NCBI GenBank assembly: GCA_037043455.1
Contig: JAWPHD010001434.1
Coordinates: 62,001-126,000 of the forward strand
Direction of reading: 5' to 3'
Origin: Cyrtodaria siliqua
Taxonomy: Eukaryota > Mollusca > Bivalvia > Adapedonta > Hiatellidae
Length of the DNA: 64,000 nt
Under the pieces are notes generated by a model. It was not told the DNA's origin, made no database searches, and saw nothing but the letters and a program-made list of their open reading frames with translations. Both the position numbers and the translations under genes were made by a program. Shown here piece after piece: positions 12,372-22,259 of the stretch. How positions within the stretch are numbered: the first letter of the stretch is position 1; every line of letters starts with the position of its first letter.

Positions 12372-12672
12372 AAAAAAAAAAATGATGCGGGAGGGGTACA
12401 CAACCTTCCCGCGCCATTCCCGATTTCGTCGTCTGCACTTTTGCACCTACTCCTTAAAAAAATCCTGGGGAAGGTCCTGCTATCTATGGCAGACTGACAG
12501 ATATATTTAAAACATGTTTTATATGTGTCAGGTGTATGCTAAAACCCGTATTTTACTTCAAAATATATGAGAAAAAAAAATTGATATGCAGGAGGGGACC
12601 CGCCTTCCGCACCATCCCCAGGTGGCGTGCTAAATGCCACTATCCCTTAAAAAAATCCTGGGGAAGGCCCTG
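12372..12672 (+). repeat. Diverged tandem duplication, ~200-bp spacing
   Basis: An A-run, then GGGAGGGG or GGAGGGGACC, CCTTCC, GCACC/GCGCC, and CCTTAAAAAAATCCTGGGG occurs at 12372-12480 and again at 12571-12672. There are two copies of one segment with diverged spacer, and no coding signal. Confidence 0.7.
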
Positions 12673-12844
12673 AATATTTAATCATTATTCTCCCATCACT
12701 GCTAAAATAAACAAAATATTTTGAAGTATATACTTTTTTATGTCATACATAGAATGAATTATTACATTTTCATATCGTGCCCGCCTTCGCCCAAATATAA
12801 GCTCTCGGGCAGATATTGGCGTCTCAGGGCAATACAGGATGAGT

Positions 12845-13090
12845 TATGGATTGAGTCTTGTTTAACGGCTCATCAACACAGTATATGTTATTTAGAGCCA
12901 CTCCAGAGAGAGGAAAAGAATCCGGGAACCGTGCCTACCCTTATTAACGAATAGATGCCTTGTGTTCTTTAATGTCCTCGGAGGATAGACCGATACACGG
13001 GACCGCCCGGTTACGTCCTCATCTGAAAGACAAGGCTAAGGGAAAGTGTCTTTCCCAAGAACACATCGACGGAAAGGATGAGATATGAAA
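12845..13090 (+). repeat. Probable dispersed molluscan repeat
   Basis: Contains GTTTAACGGCTCATCAACAC and GTTATTTAGAGCCA, then CCGGGAACCGTGCC, and a downstream GTCCTCGGAGGAT / ACGTCCTCATCTGAAAGAC portion. The first portion resembles a common molluscan interspersed repeat as I remember it. No second copy exists in this window to prove it. Confidence 0.4.
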
Positions 13091-13329
13091 TGCCTGTATA
13101 TTATTCTCTATAATTATAGTATAACTGTATAATTTATATATTATTACTAATTGCTGATATTATTGCACCAATCATATATTTAAACCTATGATAGAATAAC
13201 GAAGACAAATAACACATCTAAATTTTATTTAATTATATGCAAGCAGATTTAAAGTATAATTGATACTGGACTAATAAACTGTGATATTAATGTTCAACAA
13301 AATCTTCAAGATTGCCCTGTGTCCCTTTA

Positions 13330-13690
13330 AAGTGTCCTATTATTTGTAATTTAACTGGGGCGGTCGTTAATAATATTGCTTAGAAAACCGTTTATCGAAA
13401 CTCTATCCAGGTGTTCAGGTCATATAACAATGTATATGTGCCGATTAAAAGTATAGGTTTATTAATAGGTTCTTGGAATACACGTGATTGAATATCAATG
13501 ATGGCAACTCTTAATTCGACCCTCCAGTTTGGGGTTTGGTCGGCTGGTTACAGCCGTTTATATTGTGTATGCAGAGTTTGGATTCTCAAAATATGTAAGT
13601 TATATATATATACTTGTTATCAGTAGGTTAAGAAATAGTGTACATAATGTTTATAAAATTTGACTGTTATTGGCGGGATGGCTACTTTAA
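13330..13690 (-). mobile_element. TTAA-flanked MITE, family 1, copy B
   Basis: Reverse-oriented relative of 1733-2100. Its right edge reads GGCGGGATGGCTACTTTAA, and the interior shares ACATATTTTGAGAATCC, AACGGCTGTAACCAGC and CTGGATAGAG (minus strand). The distal end is diverged and lacks a clear terminal repeat. A motif AAGATTGCC..TGTCCCTTTAA beyond that end is also found near 9366 and 20345, so the ancestral element may have been longer. Confidence 0.65.
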
Positions 13691-14149
13691 TAAGAATAAT
13701 AAAAAAATCTGTACAAATCGGGTTCTGCCACTCAAATAAATCTAATATTTCTCAAGCTTATTAAAATCTTCATTTATAAAAACCACGTTAAAGAACCATA
13801 GAAATGTATTCCCGAATTTCCCTCTATGGGGCGCTTCGAAATGTAAACATTTGCTAGTAAGATAGATCGAGTAGCTTAGATACGTTTTTTGAATTCCACT
13901 CTCTGGGGTGGCTAGAAATATTGCCATATTATTAGCCTAATTAAGCTATATCACAGGGGTCAAATATATTAAAGTTTATAGCTTTAGCTTACCCAGGGCT
14001 AGGCTCAGTCTCAGAGCTGGAAGTTGGAGATGCCAATTGACAGAAGGTGGCAATATCTGGCAAGATCCCTGAAAGAAAAATCAATTGTTATTTATAAACA
14101 TGAACAGTAGATGTGTTAATCCTTTACAGTACTGCTGTAGCTATATGCA

Positions 14150-14486
14150 AACTTTGGGCAGTGGAGGGGCGTTGGGGGGAGGGCTGGTGGTGGTGCAAGG
14201 TAACCGATTCTGTGGGTTAGGAGGGGGCCTGGGGTATGGTGGGTGAAGGGGAAGTGGCAACAGTGCATTTATGCTCTGCCGTGATAGAAGGGGTTTGGGG
14301 ACAAGGCCATTTATTTTTGGGGAACAATGGAACATTGTGTGTTATTGGTAATATTTTTGGGGAACAAGGGAACATAATAATAACGGAACATAATAATAAA
14401 AATAAATGGAAAAATATTTTTGGAGAACAAAGCAAACTATTTTTGGGGAACATTGGGTCATATTTTCAGTGAACAAGGGAACATAG
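14150..14486 (+). repeat. G-rich tract followed by a degenerate TTTTTGGGGAACA minisatellite
   Basis: 14150-14275 is strongly G-rich with many GGGG runs on the plus strand and could form G-quadruplexes. From about 14312 to 14484, TTTTTGGGGAACA/GGGAACAT words repeat irregularly at about 20-40 bp spacing. Short open frames over it are artefacts. Confidence 0.7.
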
Positions 14487-16103
14487 ACCCCACTGGGTCT
14501 CATCATAGAAATAATACATCAGTGCTATATTATTAAATGTTAACGGAGACACTAAACATGAACCTGCACGAAATAAAACACATTTATGGGTCACTACCGA
14601 GTACTGTACATATCCTCGGCCTCTTAGTTTTCGCACACTTAGCGATCATAATATCAATGAAGAGTATACTGTTAACCTAACAAGATGCTAGATGGAATAA
14701 ACTATTCAGTCTGCAGCAAAAACTACCTAGACAATTACCAAATTTAATTTACTTTTCATCTGATAAGATTTGTAAATGTATGACCTACATATTTTGTCTT
14801 ACGCGGCTTTGATTTCGCACACTTAATTTAATTAGTTTTTTCCCCCGAGATGCAGTGTTTTCATACGGATAATTTTATGCAAATCTGTTGACCTGATTTT
14901 ATGTAAAATGCCAACACAGGAAAAATAGCAAAAGTATCCACTATTATTTTTCTTTAAAAGAAGAAAACAATGCCTTGTATTTGCTTTGTGTTGTTTTAAA
15001 GATAAAAAATACATTCATCATCTCGGAAAAGAAATAGTTTGTAAATTGTTTACATCTGCTGTGTTCAAAACATGGCAGCCAACTTAGGTCACATGTCAGT
15101 CACGAACGTTTTGGGGCAAACGGTTATGAAATAACCACTTGCCAGATGACTTTTTTTACGTACAACACCGATATTGCGTCATCGTTTTTTTGCAGGTACC
15201 CGCCATTGACTTGACCCAATTCCATTTCTTATTTACGATGAAAGAGGTTGATGAAAACGCAATTTTTTTTGTTGATGGCTAAAGAAAGATAAAAGATCAA
15301 ATCCATATAGTATTGCAAAATAATATTAATATTCCTGAATTTTCTTTTAATGGAAGGTATTTAATGATAAATACACCGGTAGATGGAGGAACATGCGACA
15401 TAATAATGTCCGTAGAGCTGAAAATCGCTTCAATTTTCTTTTTGATGTTTTGAACTATATGCTTAGCAGACGGACATCAAAAGTGATTACGGAATTCACA
15501 CAAAAAAAGCGCGCATACGTCATTTCCTGAATCTTCCGAAATCACAAGGTGTGCGAAAACAGATGGTTCGACGATACCTTTCATCCTTTGTTTTGTTTAT
15601 GTCTAATCACCAAAGTTGTCGTGTCCCTAATCAAGGCGAACGTGACATGACTCATGTGGTCTACATGACATGACCTTGACTCGGGCTTGAGTAGCTGAAG
15701 TTAGTAGCTGTTCTTATTTGTTACATCATTCAACCATAACAACAGTTTACACATGAATAGGTCTTTCTTTTTGCTCATTAAATCCTGGAATTGTAAATTA
15801 TTCACTTGCAATTATCCACAGTTCATTCAACCGTAAATCAATACAACAAATTACTGCCGACTAGGCCTATATAATAGTTGCGATTTTTAATAAGCGCCTA
15901 GTGCGGCTGATTTTTACCGTAAACATGCTAAAGGAAAGTCAGAAAAAAGTGTTTAAAGGTTGACTTACTGCCATTTTATCCGGGGCAGGAAATAACGATG
16001 TCCGGGAGTAGAAAATATTCATGTCTTATGTTTCTTGATTTTCAGTTTTGCTTATTTAGCTTGTAGCCGCCATTTTGAATAATATGTGTTAAGGGTGACC
16101 ATC
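14487..16103. other. AT-rich DNA, no gene recognised
   Basis: No supported coding region. GTTTTCGCACACTT at 14627 and its inverse AAGGTGTGCGAAAAC at 15546 could be the ends of a decayed transposon (see findings). A TATA-like CTATATAAT lies at about 15868, upstream of the transposase at 16335, but its role is unproven. Confidence 0.5.
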
Positions 16104-16214
16104 TTTCAAAACTGTCTCATAAAATGGGTAGTCATGAATTTTGCCGAAATTTTCTATCATTCCTGTTAATTTAAGCCAAATTGGTGACTACCCATTTTTT
16201 GAGACCGTTTTGAG
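16104..16214. repeat. Inverted repeat, 31-bp arms
   Basis: Left arm 16104-16134 (with GTCTC and AATGGGTAGTCA) is complementary to right arm 16184-16214 (TGACTACCCATT and GAGAC) with about three mismatches, around a 49-bp loop. It lies 120 bp upstream of the transposase start and could be a subterminal part of that transposon, but I did not find the motif at the other end of the element. Confidence 0.85.
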
Positions 16215-16334
16215 AAATCGACAATACACCTCTGCACAGTTCCGAAGTGAGCATGCGCATTATGAAAATCTATCCAGAGTTAACGTTCTTGAAATGCGAG
16301 TAAGAATTCTTGGAAACTGCGTGTCGAACATACA

Positions 16335-18201
16335 ATGGCAATGACCTGTGCCGTAAACAATTGTTCTAATGGGGCGTATAGGTTGAAAAAATGGAAAGAT
16401 CAACTGTGCAGTGAATGTGGATGCCTTCACAAAGAAAAACACTGTAAACGTGATCCACATTTCAGGTAATTGTCTGGAAAATTATACTCGTTCATAATGT
16501 AGCGTCGGTGGGTGGGGTAATGCGGAAGTGAAAACGTTCAGTGTATTTTCACGTGGAATAGATTACATTATAACGTAGTAAAAGTCTTTGTTTGTGTTTT
16601 TTGTCATTGTTTGTATGATTTTTCGAAATTCTCGGCATTTCATAATTGTATACTTATTTCTAATAAGGATAAACTTCACATCTTGAATGGTAGGTTTTAA
16701 CTTTTATAGTCTTTGTTTGTTTATTGACTAGATCAGTTTAATAAAATCAATATCTAAACGTATGTTCTCATGTTTCTCTGCAGGCTTTTCACCTTTCCAA
16801 CAAAGAAAAAGAATCCTGAGAGACGAGAACGTTGGAAGCAACTGATCGGCAGAAGTAGTGGAAACAAACTATGGTCTCCTTCAAAAGATTCAAGAGTATG
16901 TAGTCTACACTTTGTAGAAGATGAACCCACACTTCAAAATCCTCTCCCAACCCTTAGACTCGGTTATGAAGGTTATGAATCCAGGGTGAAGAGAATATTA
17001 TTCTTAACGGAAGATAAAATGTCAGTTTTTTACAAAGAAATTCCCAACACAGATGGACATGGTGAAGTATATACAGCTTATCCTTTTTATCCAGACCCAC
17101 CCATGGAAAATCTTGAATCGTCGAACACATTCTTCCTATGGCCACTGGTTATTGTGCTGGTTCTGATGTACCTACTAAAAAGCATGTAAGAGCTTAACGC
17201 GCATTTGCAAGCTGTCCTTGCAGAGAACGGGAGACTTAAAGCAGAGGTGAACAACTTACGAAGTAAAAAGTATGTTGACAATCTACTACAGTGTGATGAT
17301 GATGTAAATTTCTTCACAGGTCTTAAGTCCAAACCAGTTTTTAAAAGCTTACATAACTATATTGCTCCAATGGTCAACCGACGATGGCTGGGTGTGAAGG
17401 GTATTAAATCCAATGTTCGAAAATTTGTCAAAGAGCCCAACAGATTCGGTCCAAAACGGAAACTGTCTTCACAAGCAGAATTTTTACTAACTTTAATGCG
17501 ATTGAGACTAGGTCTTTTAGGGAAGGATCTTGCAAGACGATTTGACATTTCGGAATCTCTTTGTGCACGCATTTTTTTTAACTTGGTTACGGGCTTGCTC
17601 ACAAGTGTTTGGGTCAATGGTTTACATTCCTGATGAAGAGACCCTAATCGGTACAAAACCAAATAAATTCCGTGAGATGTCTGACCTACATTCAATAATT
17701 GACTGCACAATTTTTTTTATAGAAACACCTAAAGACCTTGAACTGCAGAGTGCCACATGGAGCGACTATAAGCACCACGACACCATGAAGTTGTTGGTAG
17801 TCTGTGCACCGAACAGTTCAATTATTTATGTTTCACCCGCATATACAGGCAGGATTTCCGATAAGGCATTAACAATGGATTGCGGATTCTTGGATGATAT
17901 CCCGCCATATTCTGTTATAATGGCTGACAAAGGATTCAACATCTCCGAGGAATGTGCGGCGCGCAATTTAACACTATATGTACCACCTGGACGCAGAGGA
18001 AAAGCACAAATGTGTGGAGCAGACGTACGGAAAACCAAAAAAATTGCCAACTCTCGCATAATAATTGAACAAGTGATTCGCCGTTTAAAAACGTTTAGAA
18101 TTATTCAAAATGAACTACCTATATCTCTCATTCCACATGTAGATGATATTGTACAAACATGCAGTGGCATCTGCAACACCAAAGAATCTATATACAAATA
18201 A
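16335..18201 (+). pseudogene. THAP + DDE_4 transposase, ISL2EU-like, two exons, disrupted
   Basis: Exon 1 is 16335-16465 (donor GT at 16466) and exon 2 starts at 16784 after CTGCAG. The join keeps frame and creates an Arg codon. The start has two in-frame ATGs (16335, 16341). A THAP-type C2CH finger is visible: Cys5 and Cys10, then FPT, a conserved Trp (RW, then LW.P), and Cys83-X2-His86. The gap between the Cys pairs is longer than in most THAP domains. A hydrophobic stretch (about residues 160-176) precedes a premature TAA (17187-17189). Frame resumes at once with a short coiled-coil-like segment (about 17205-17275) and a helix-turn-helix region (about 17480-17570). A T8 run at 17572-17579 shifts frame by one. 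The DDE domain follows with Asp (17701), Asp in ADKGF (17926) and Glu (18067) all present. AATAAA overlaps the stop. The T8 shift could be a sequencing error; the stop looks genuine. Confidence 0.85.
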
Positions 18202-19094
18202 ATGTGATACATGCACTGCTATATAATCACAGGAATCGGACATATTGTAAACGCATGTTATAAATTACATTGACTATCCACTACTAGTATATTAAAATAT
18301 ATTTTTATGACAGGAATGCAACGCGAAAATTTCAATTCCGTTTACGACAGTTTTACCACCAAACGCACGTCAAAAGTCAATACTACAGACGTTTTTCTAA
18401 AAATCTAGAACATTATTGCCACTTACCATGTAATAAAAGTATGTTTTTCAGCTACTTTTGTTTTTGGAGTGAAGATTTTGTTTGTGCCGACTTCCATGCT
18501 GTGACGTCATCCGAATGCAGTCTTGATTATCTTCAACGCTTGATTGTTTGATAACAATCTTATTGAAAACAAGCAAGCGTCGCAGATGATTTAGACTACC
18601 GTACAGAATTTAAAATTAATAATTCTAATAATAACTGTCAAAATAAAGACAACAGTTTGGTAAGTAATTCATTATAATTTAATGTCAAACAAGGCAATGT
18701 TTTAATATTATTATTCAGCCGTTGTATATTATTTAGCTAATTTAAAAGAAAAAAGATTCACGGCGGAGAATGACGTTACCGCATGGATCTCGGCACAAAC
18801 AATTTCTTCAATTCAAAACCGAAAGTTGCTGAAAAAGTACTTATATTACATGGCAAGTTGAAAGTTATGTCCCATATAGATAGAAAAACACCCGTAGTAT
18901 CGAATTATGACGTCCGTTCGGGGATAAAACCTCCAGAAACGAAAATTGAAAATTTCACGTTTCATTCCTGTCTATTTTTATATAAAGTTATATACAAACG
19001 TGGACCTACATATGGGGATACTGTACCGTGTTTACAATACGTCCGATTCCTATGTTCATTATATTTTCACGAGCAATTCTTATTATCACTGCAG
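18202..19094. other. Non-coding centre of the transposon, nothing recognised
   Basis: AT-rich. The 104-codon frame at 18783-19097 has no recognisable domain and runs into the hairpin, so it is not called. Confidence 0.5.
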
Positions 19095-19272
19095 TAATAA
19101 ATAGAGGATATTTGTTATGGTTTGTCGTGAATATAGGATTTATTTTCATCGAGAAGTGAGAAAACTTATATTTTCACAAGTGTTTTAGCACGAGTGAAAA
19201 TATAAGTTTTCTCACTTCGAGAATAAAGAAAATCCTATATTCACGACAAACCAACAAATATTCTATTTATTA
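19095..19272. repeat. 178-bp near-perfect hairpin (arms ~80 bp, loop ~16 bp)
   Basis: Left arm 19095-19177 and right arm 19194-19272 are complementary almost throughout. Landmarks: GTTTGTCGTGAATATAGGAT and its inverse ATCCTATATTCACGACAAAC, and GTGAGAAAACTTATATTTTC against GAAAATATAAGTTTTCTCAC. A few single-base differences and a small indel occur mid-arm. High arm identity implies recent formation or ongoing correction between the arms. A smaller palindrome made of similar words follows at 19496-19527. Confidence 0.95.
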
Positions 19273-19495
19273 TATACTTTTTATCATGCAACACTACCAA
19301 ACTGTTTCAAACAGAAAATTGTATACGTTTCGTTCCGACAGTTCCCCTTTAACGTATTCGCGGATAAATATAGTAACGCCAGCGCGTGAGGCGATTTACA
19401 TATATTTAGTGTGCATAGAATATAGTTCTTAACATTGACACAAATTATGACTGTTATAAGCAAATGTAGAAAAAAAGTAGTTCCATGTTTTCCGG

Positions 19496-19527
19496 CAGTG
19501 AGAATACAAGTTCTTATATTCTCACTG
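19496..19527. repeat. 32-bp palindrome
   Basis: CAGTGAGAATACAAG is followed at once by TTCTTATATTCTCACTG, almost its own complement. The words GTGAGAATATAAG also occur in the larger hairpin 19095-19272, so the two probably belong to one fold-back element. Confidence 0.85.
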
Positions 19528-19676
19528 TGAAAATATAAACAATGAGAATATAAGGTTTATTATAACCATACAATCCACTATTTCACTGGGAAGTATATAA
19601 TAAAATGTTATTTCTGCTGTATATTAGTTTTATTTCTTTTCTTTTTTTTCTACTACTTGCCAGCATCGATTATAAG

Positions 19677-19760
19677 CGCAACTGTGGCCGAGATGGTAAA
19701 AAACCGTCTCGCCTCTCATCACTGCATGTTCGAATCCCACTGGGAGTTCAACTTGTGAGA
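19677..19760 (+). mobile_element. tRNA-derived SINE head
   Basis: A-box-like TGGCCGAGATGG (19685-19696) and a good B box GTTCGAATCCC (19728-19738) give tRNA-like promoter spacing. The 5' arm resembles a Ser/Leu-type tRNA (GTGGCCGAGATGG). There is no matching 3' acceptor stem and the sequence continues into a non-tRNA body, so this is a SINE head rather than a tRNA gene. Confidence 0.7.
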
Positions 19761-19929
19761 AAGTGTCAATTCTGACGGATAGAAATCAGGGAACTTTCCC
19801 TACTCTTACAAATATCAATGATTCATGTTTGTAGGATATGCTATAATTGACCTGATTTACGTCCGCATCGGAGAAGAAACGAGGATATGGGAAAAGGTCT
19901 TCCACACAAACACTCAATACTTATTAGCA

Positions 19930-20005
19930 CAGGTAGAGCTTGAACCCTGTCCCTTGTTAATAAGGCCAGCATGCTAATAAGTCTATCAACTGGGCCACAC
20001 CAGCC
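19930..20005 (-). mobile_element. tRNA-derived SINE head, second family
   Basis: On the minus strand: GGCTGGTGTGGCCCAGTTGA, then an anticodon-arm-like region and B-box-like GGGTTCAAGCT (plus-strand 19938-19948). It resembles the head at 8960-9041. It faces the SINE at 19677, so this interval may be two SINEs tail to tail. Confidence 0.6.
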
Positions 20006-20339
20006 TTTTAAATACAATTTTTACCTTAGGGTGTGGACAAACAAACACTACTAAAACAGCTTTTTTTTTTAACAAATATTTTTTATACCAAATAAAAACA
20101 AATATATATATATTATTTAATGCATAAACATGTTGCAAATATAGTGATGCCAACCTCGTTAGCAATTCATGTCTGTATTTAACATTACTTAATTTTAAGA
20201 TTTTTTTTGTATGGAGTTTGTCAATGTTATTGGTGCAAAAATATCAAAAGTTAATAATATTCTTAATACTATTCTTATAATTAATATTAATGGTTGAACA
20301 AATCAAAGTTATGCATAAAAACTAGCGGGACGCCGTAAG

Positions 20340-20665
20340 TTTTTAAAAACAAAGATTGCCGTGTCCCTTAATTATATGGTATCCATTATGGGGCTGATCA
20401 AAATGATGACCCTAGCTGTTCAAGAAACTAACCTGGCAATGGCAAAATTACACTTCATAACCATTTATCAACATTCTATCCAGGTTATATAATAATGTAT
20501 ATGTGCCAGTCAAAAGTATAGGTTTATTCATGTTCTTAAACTACCTGTGGTTAAATATGCGTAAAATGAAATACGAGCTGGTAACTCTCAATTTGACGAA
20601 ACGGTTTTGAGATGTGGCCTGGCTGGTAAAGTCATTTATATCATGTCTACTCATTTTTATGGAGT
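20340..20665 (-). mobile_element. MITE family 1, copy C (degenerate)
   Basis: Shares AATGTATATGTGCC, AAAAGTATAGGTTTATT and CTATCCAGGT..TATATAA with copy B in the same orientation, plus AGATTGCCGTGTCCCTTAAT at the far end. The GCTATCCCGCC terminal repeat is not seen here, so the copy is truncated or diverged at that end. Confidence 0.5.
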
Positions 20666-20824
20666 TTATGTATGTGTAAACTTTATTTTTTCACTGATTC
20701 AACTGCATGTCTTTTTCCATCAGTTTTTTTTCTGAATTTAACAGTTTATCAATAACAAACTTTTCCCAAAACCAAGAAAGGTCTTTGATCATTTCCAAAA
20801 AAAAAATCTTATCAAAAGGTATTC

Positions 20825-22236
20825 TTATACACATATGGGCATGAAAGGTAAACACAAAATAATCACAGTACTGTCTCCAGTAATGCCCATTTGTCCCTGT
20901 ATTTGATAAAAATAAGGGTGGTTTTTTTTCAATGATACTCTTTTATCTTTTAAAATTTTGAGATACGGAATATTATCTGGAGATGGTTTCTGGTCTTTAA
21001 CCAATTCTGGGCATTTAATTTCACATAGGCCTTCGCCACAGCACTTACTTTTAACAAGCAAATCTGGACTTGCAGAAATGAACTGTTTTTCTTTAAAAAT
21101 AACCATCCCAGAATCTTCACAATTGAACTGTTTGTGTTCAGTTTTCATCACGGCACTATATGCCCGTTTGGCAATTGGTTCTAAGAAATGCCATGTTTCA
21201 TCGCCTTTGTCTGTATACACTGGGTCGTACCCATAACAGCATTAATCACGGAAATAGCATCTTCCTCTGTGCTTTTTCTTAGAGATTTTGTTCGACAGCA
21301 CACCCGGTGAAAGAGTTACTTTCTCTCTTCTCGATTTAGTCCATCTTTTGGCACTTGTTTACCGAGTTCAATTAAATTTGATGGTAACGGAGTAGCTTTC
21401 TCTACAGACACATTAATTCATCTCTTATCCATGTTCAGGGAAAAACACGAATCTGGTATATGATTCTTTAACAATGAATGCAAGTCTGTTCTAGTCTGAT
21501 TTTTATCTTGCAAATTTTTTTGCTGACTTTTATTTAGAGGTGTCTTTTTCTTGGTCGACTTTTCGTTTTCCTTCTCTATACTAATGGGAAGCTTAGTATA
21601 GTGGGATTTTTTGCAAAGGAAATCAGCCACTTGACCAGGCTTTACTGACGTTTTCTTTTTTGGGATAGTCCATTCACAGGTTTTACTTGTACGTGTCGGT
21701 CTGGTCATTCCTGTCTTTACCGCATGCTCCATCCTAAACAAAACCCCTGCTATATGGTTACAGGAGCCCAACATACCGGCTGTACAAGAACAATATGCCT
21801 GTACTACCTGTACACCTGGAACATTTTCAGTATAAGCCACACTTTAAAGGCTTTGTTGTTTATGGCTTGAGACGGTGTCACCTTAGATTTGACCATGCAG
21901 TATTCGCTGGATTCAATGTCATGATAAAGTATCTCCTTGACCCAGTCACCAGAGAAGTATCGAAAGGCTTTTCCCTCTTTATATTCATTCATTAGTCGCT
22001 TCATCAAATATTCACTGTTTTTCGTATTTAAATACTCTGAAATGTCCATGATGTAAACAGCCGGCCATTTCATCATGCCTTCCTTTTCACCGATCCATCC
22101 ACTTTTCACTGATAAAGGATCGTCTACACACAGTCCATCGATGCTTAGTTTTGCTTTGTATTCTGCAAGCAGGCGTATCTGGTACTGTTCAGCATCTAGG
22201 TCCACAGGGAGGTTCTCATCCCATGCGCAAAAAGCT
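20825..22236 (-). pseudogene. SWIM zinc finger + YqaJ-type nuclease of the ISL2EU element, disrupted
   Basis: Three minus-strand blocks in three frames make one decayed gene. The 5' block (about 22236-21830) has the WIGEKEGMMKWP and KVWLI words I associate with the N-terminus of these proteins. A one-base shift near 21830 leads to a SWIM finger (CSC, then CNH, plus-strand about 21750-21790) and a CEW.IPKKK segment, ending at 21418. After a damaged stretch (21230-21417) the YqaJ-type PD-(D/E)xK nuclease core appears at 21220-20825: ASPDLLV, then EIKCP, then QIQGQM, so the acidic and EXK catalytic positions are still present. At the 5' edge a pyrimidine tract and TTTTCAG (22243-22237) look like a splice acceptor, so a first exon may lie upstream (above 22300); I could not find it. 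YqaJ proteins resemble lambda exonuclease. Its role in transposition is not established from this sequence. Confidence 0.8.
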
Positions 22237-22259
22237 CTGAAAACAAGAACAAAAAACAT

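Noticed and set aside
19677..19760. A tRNA gene
   Set aside because: A and B boxes are present but the acceptor stem does not pair and the sequence runs on into a SINE body.
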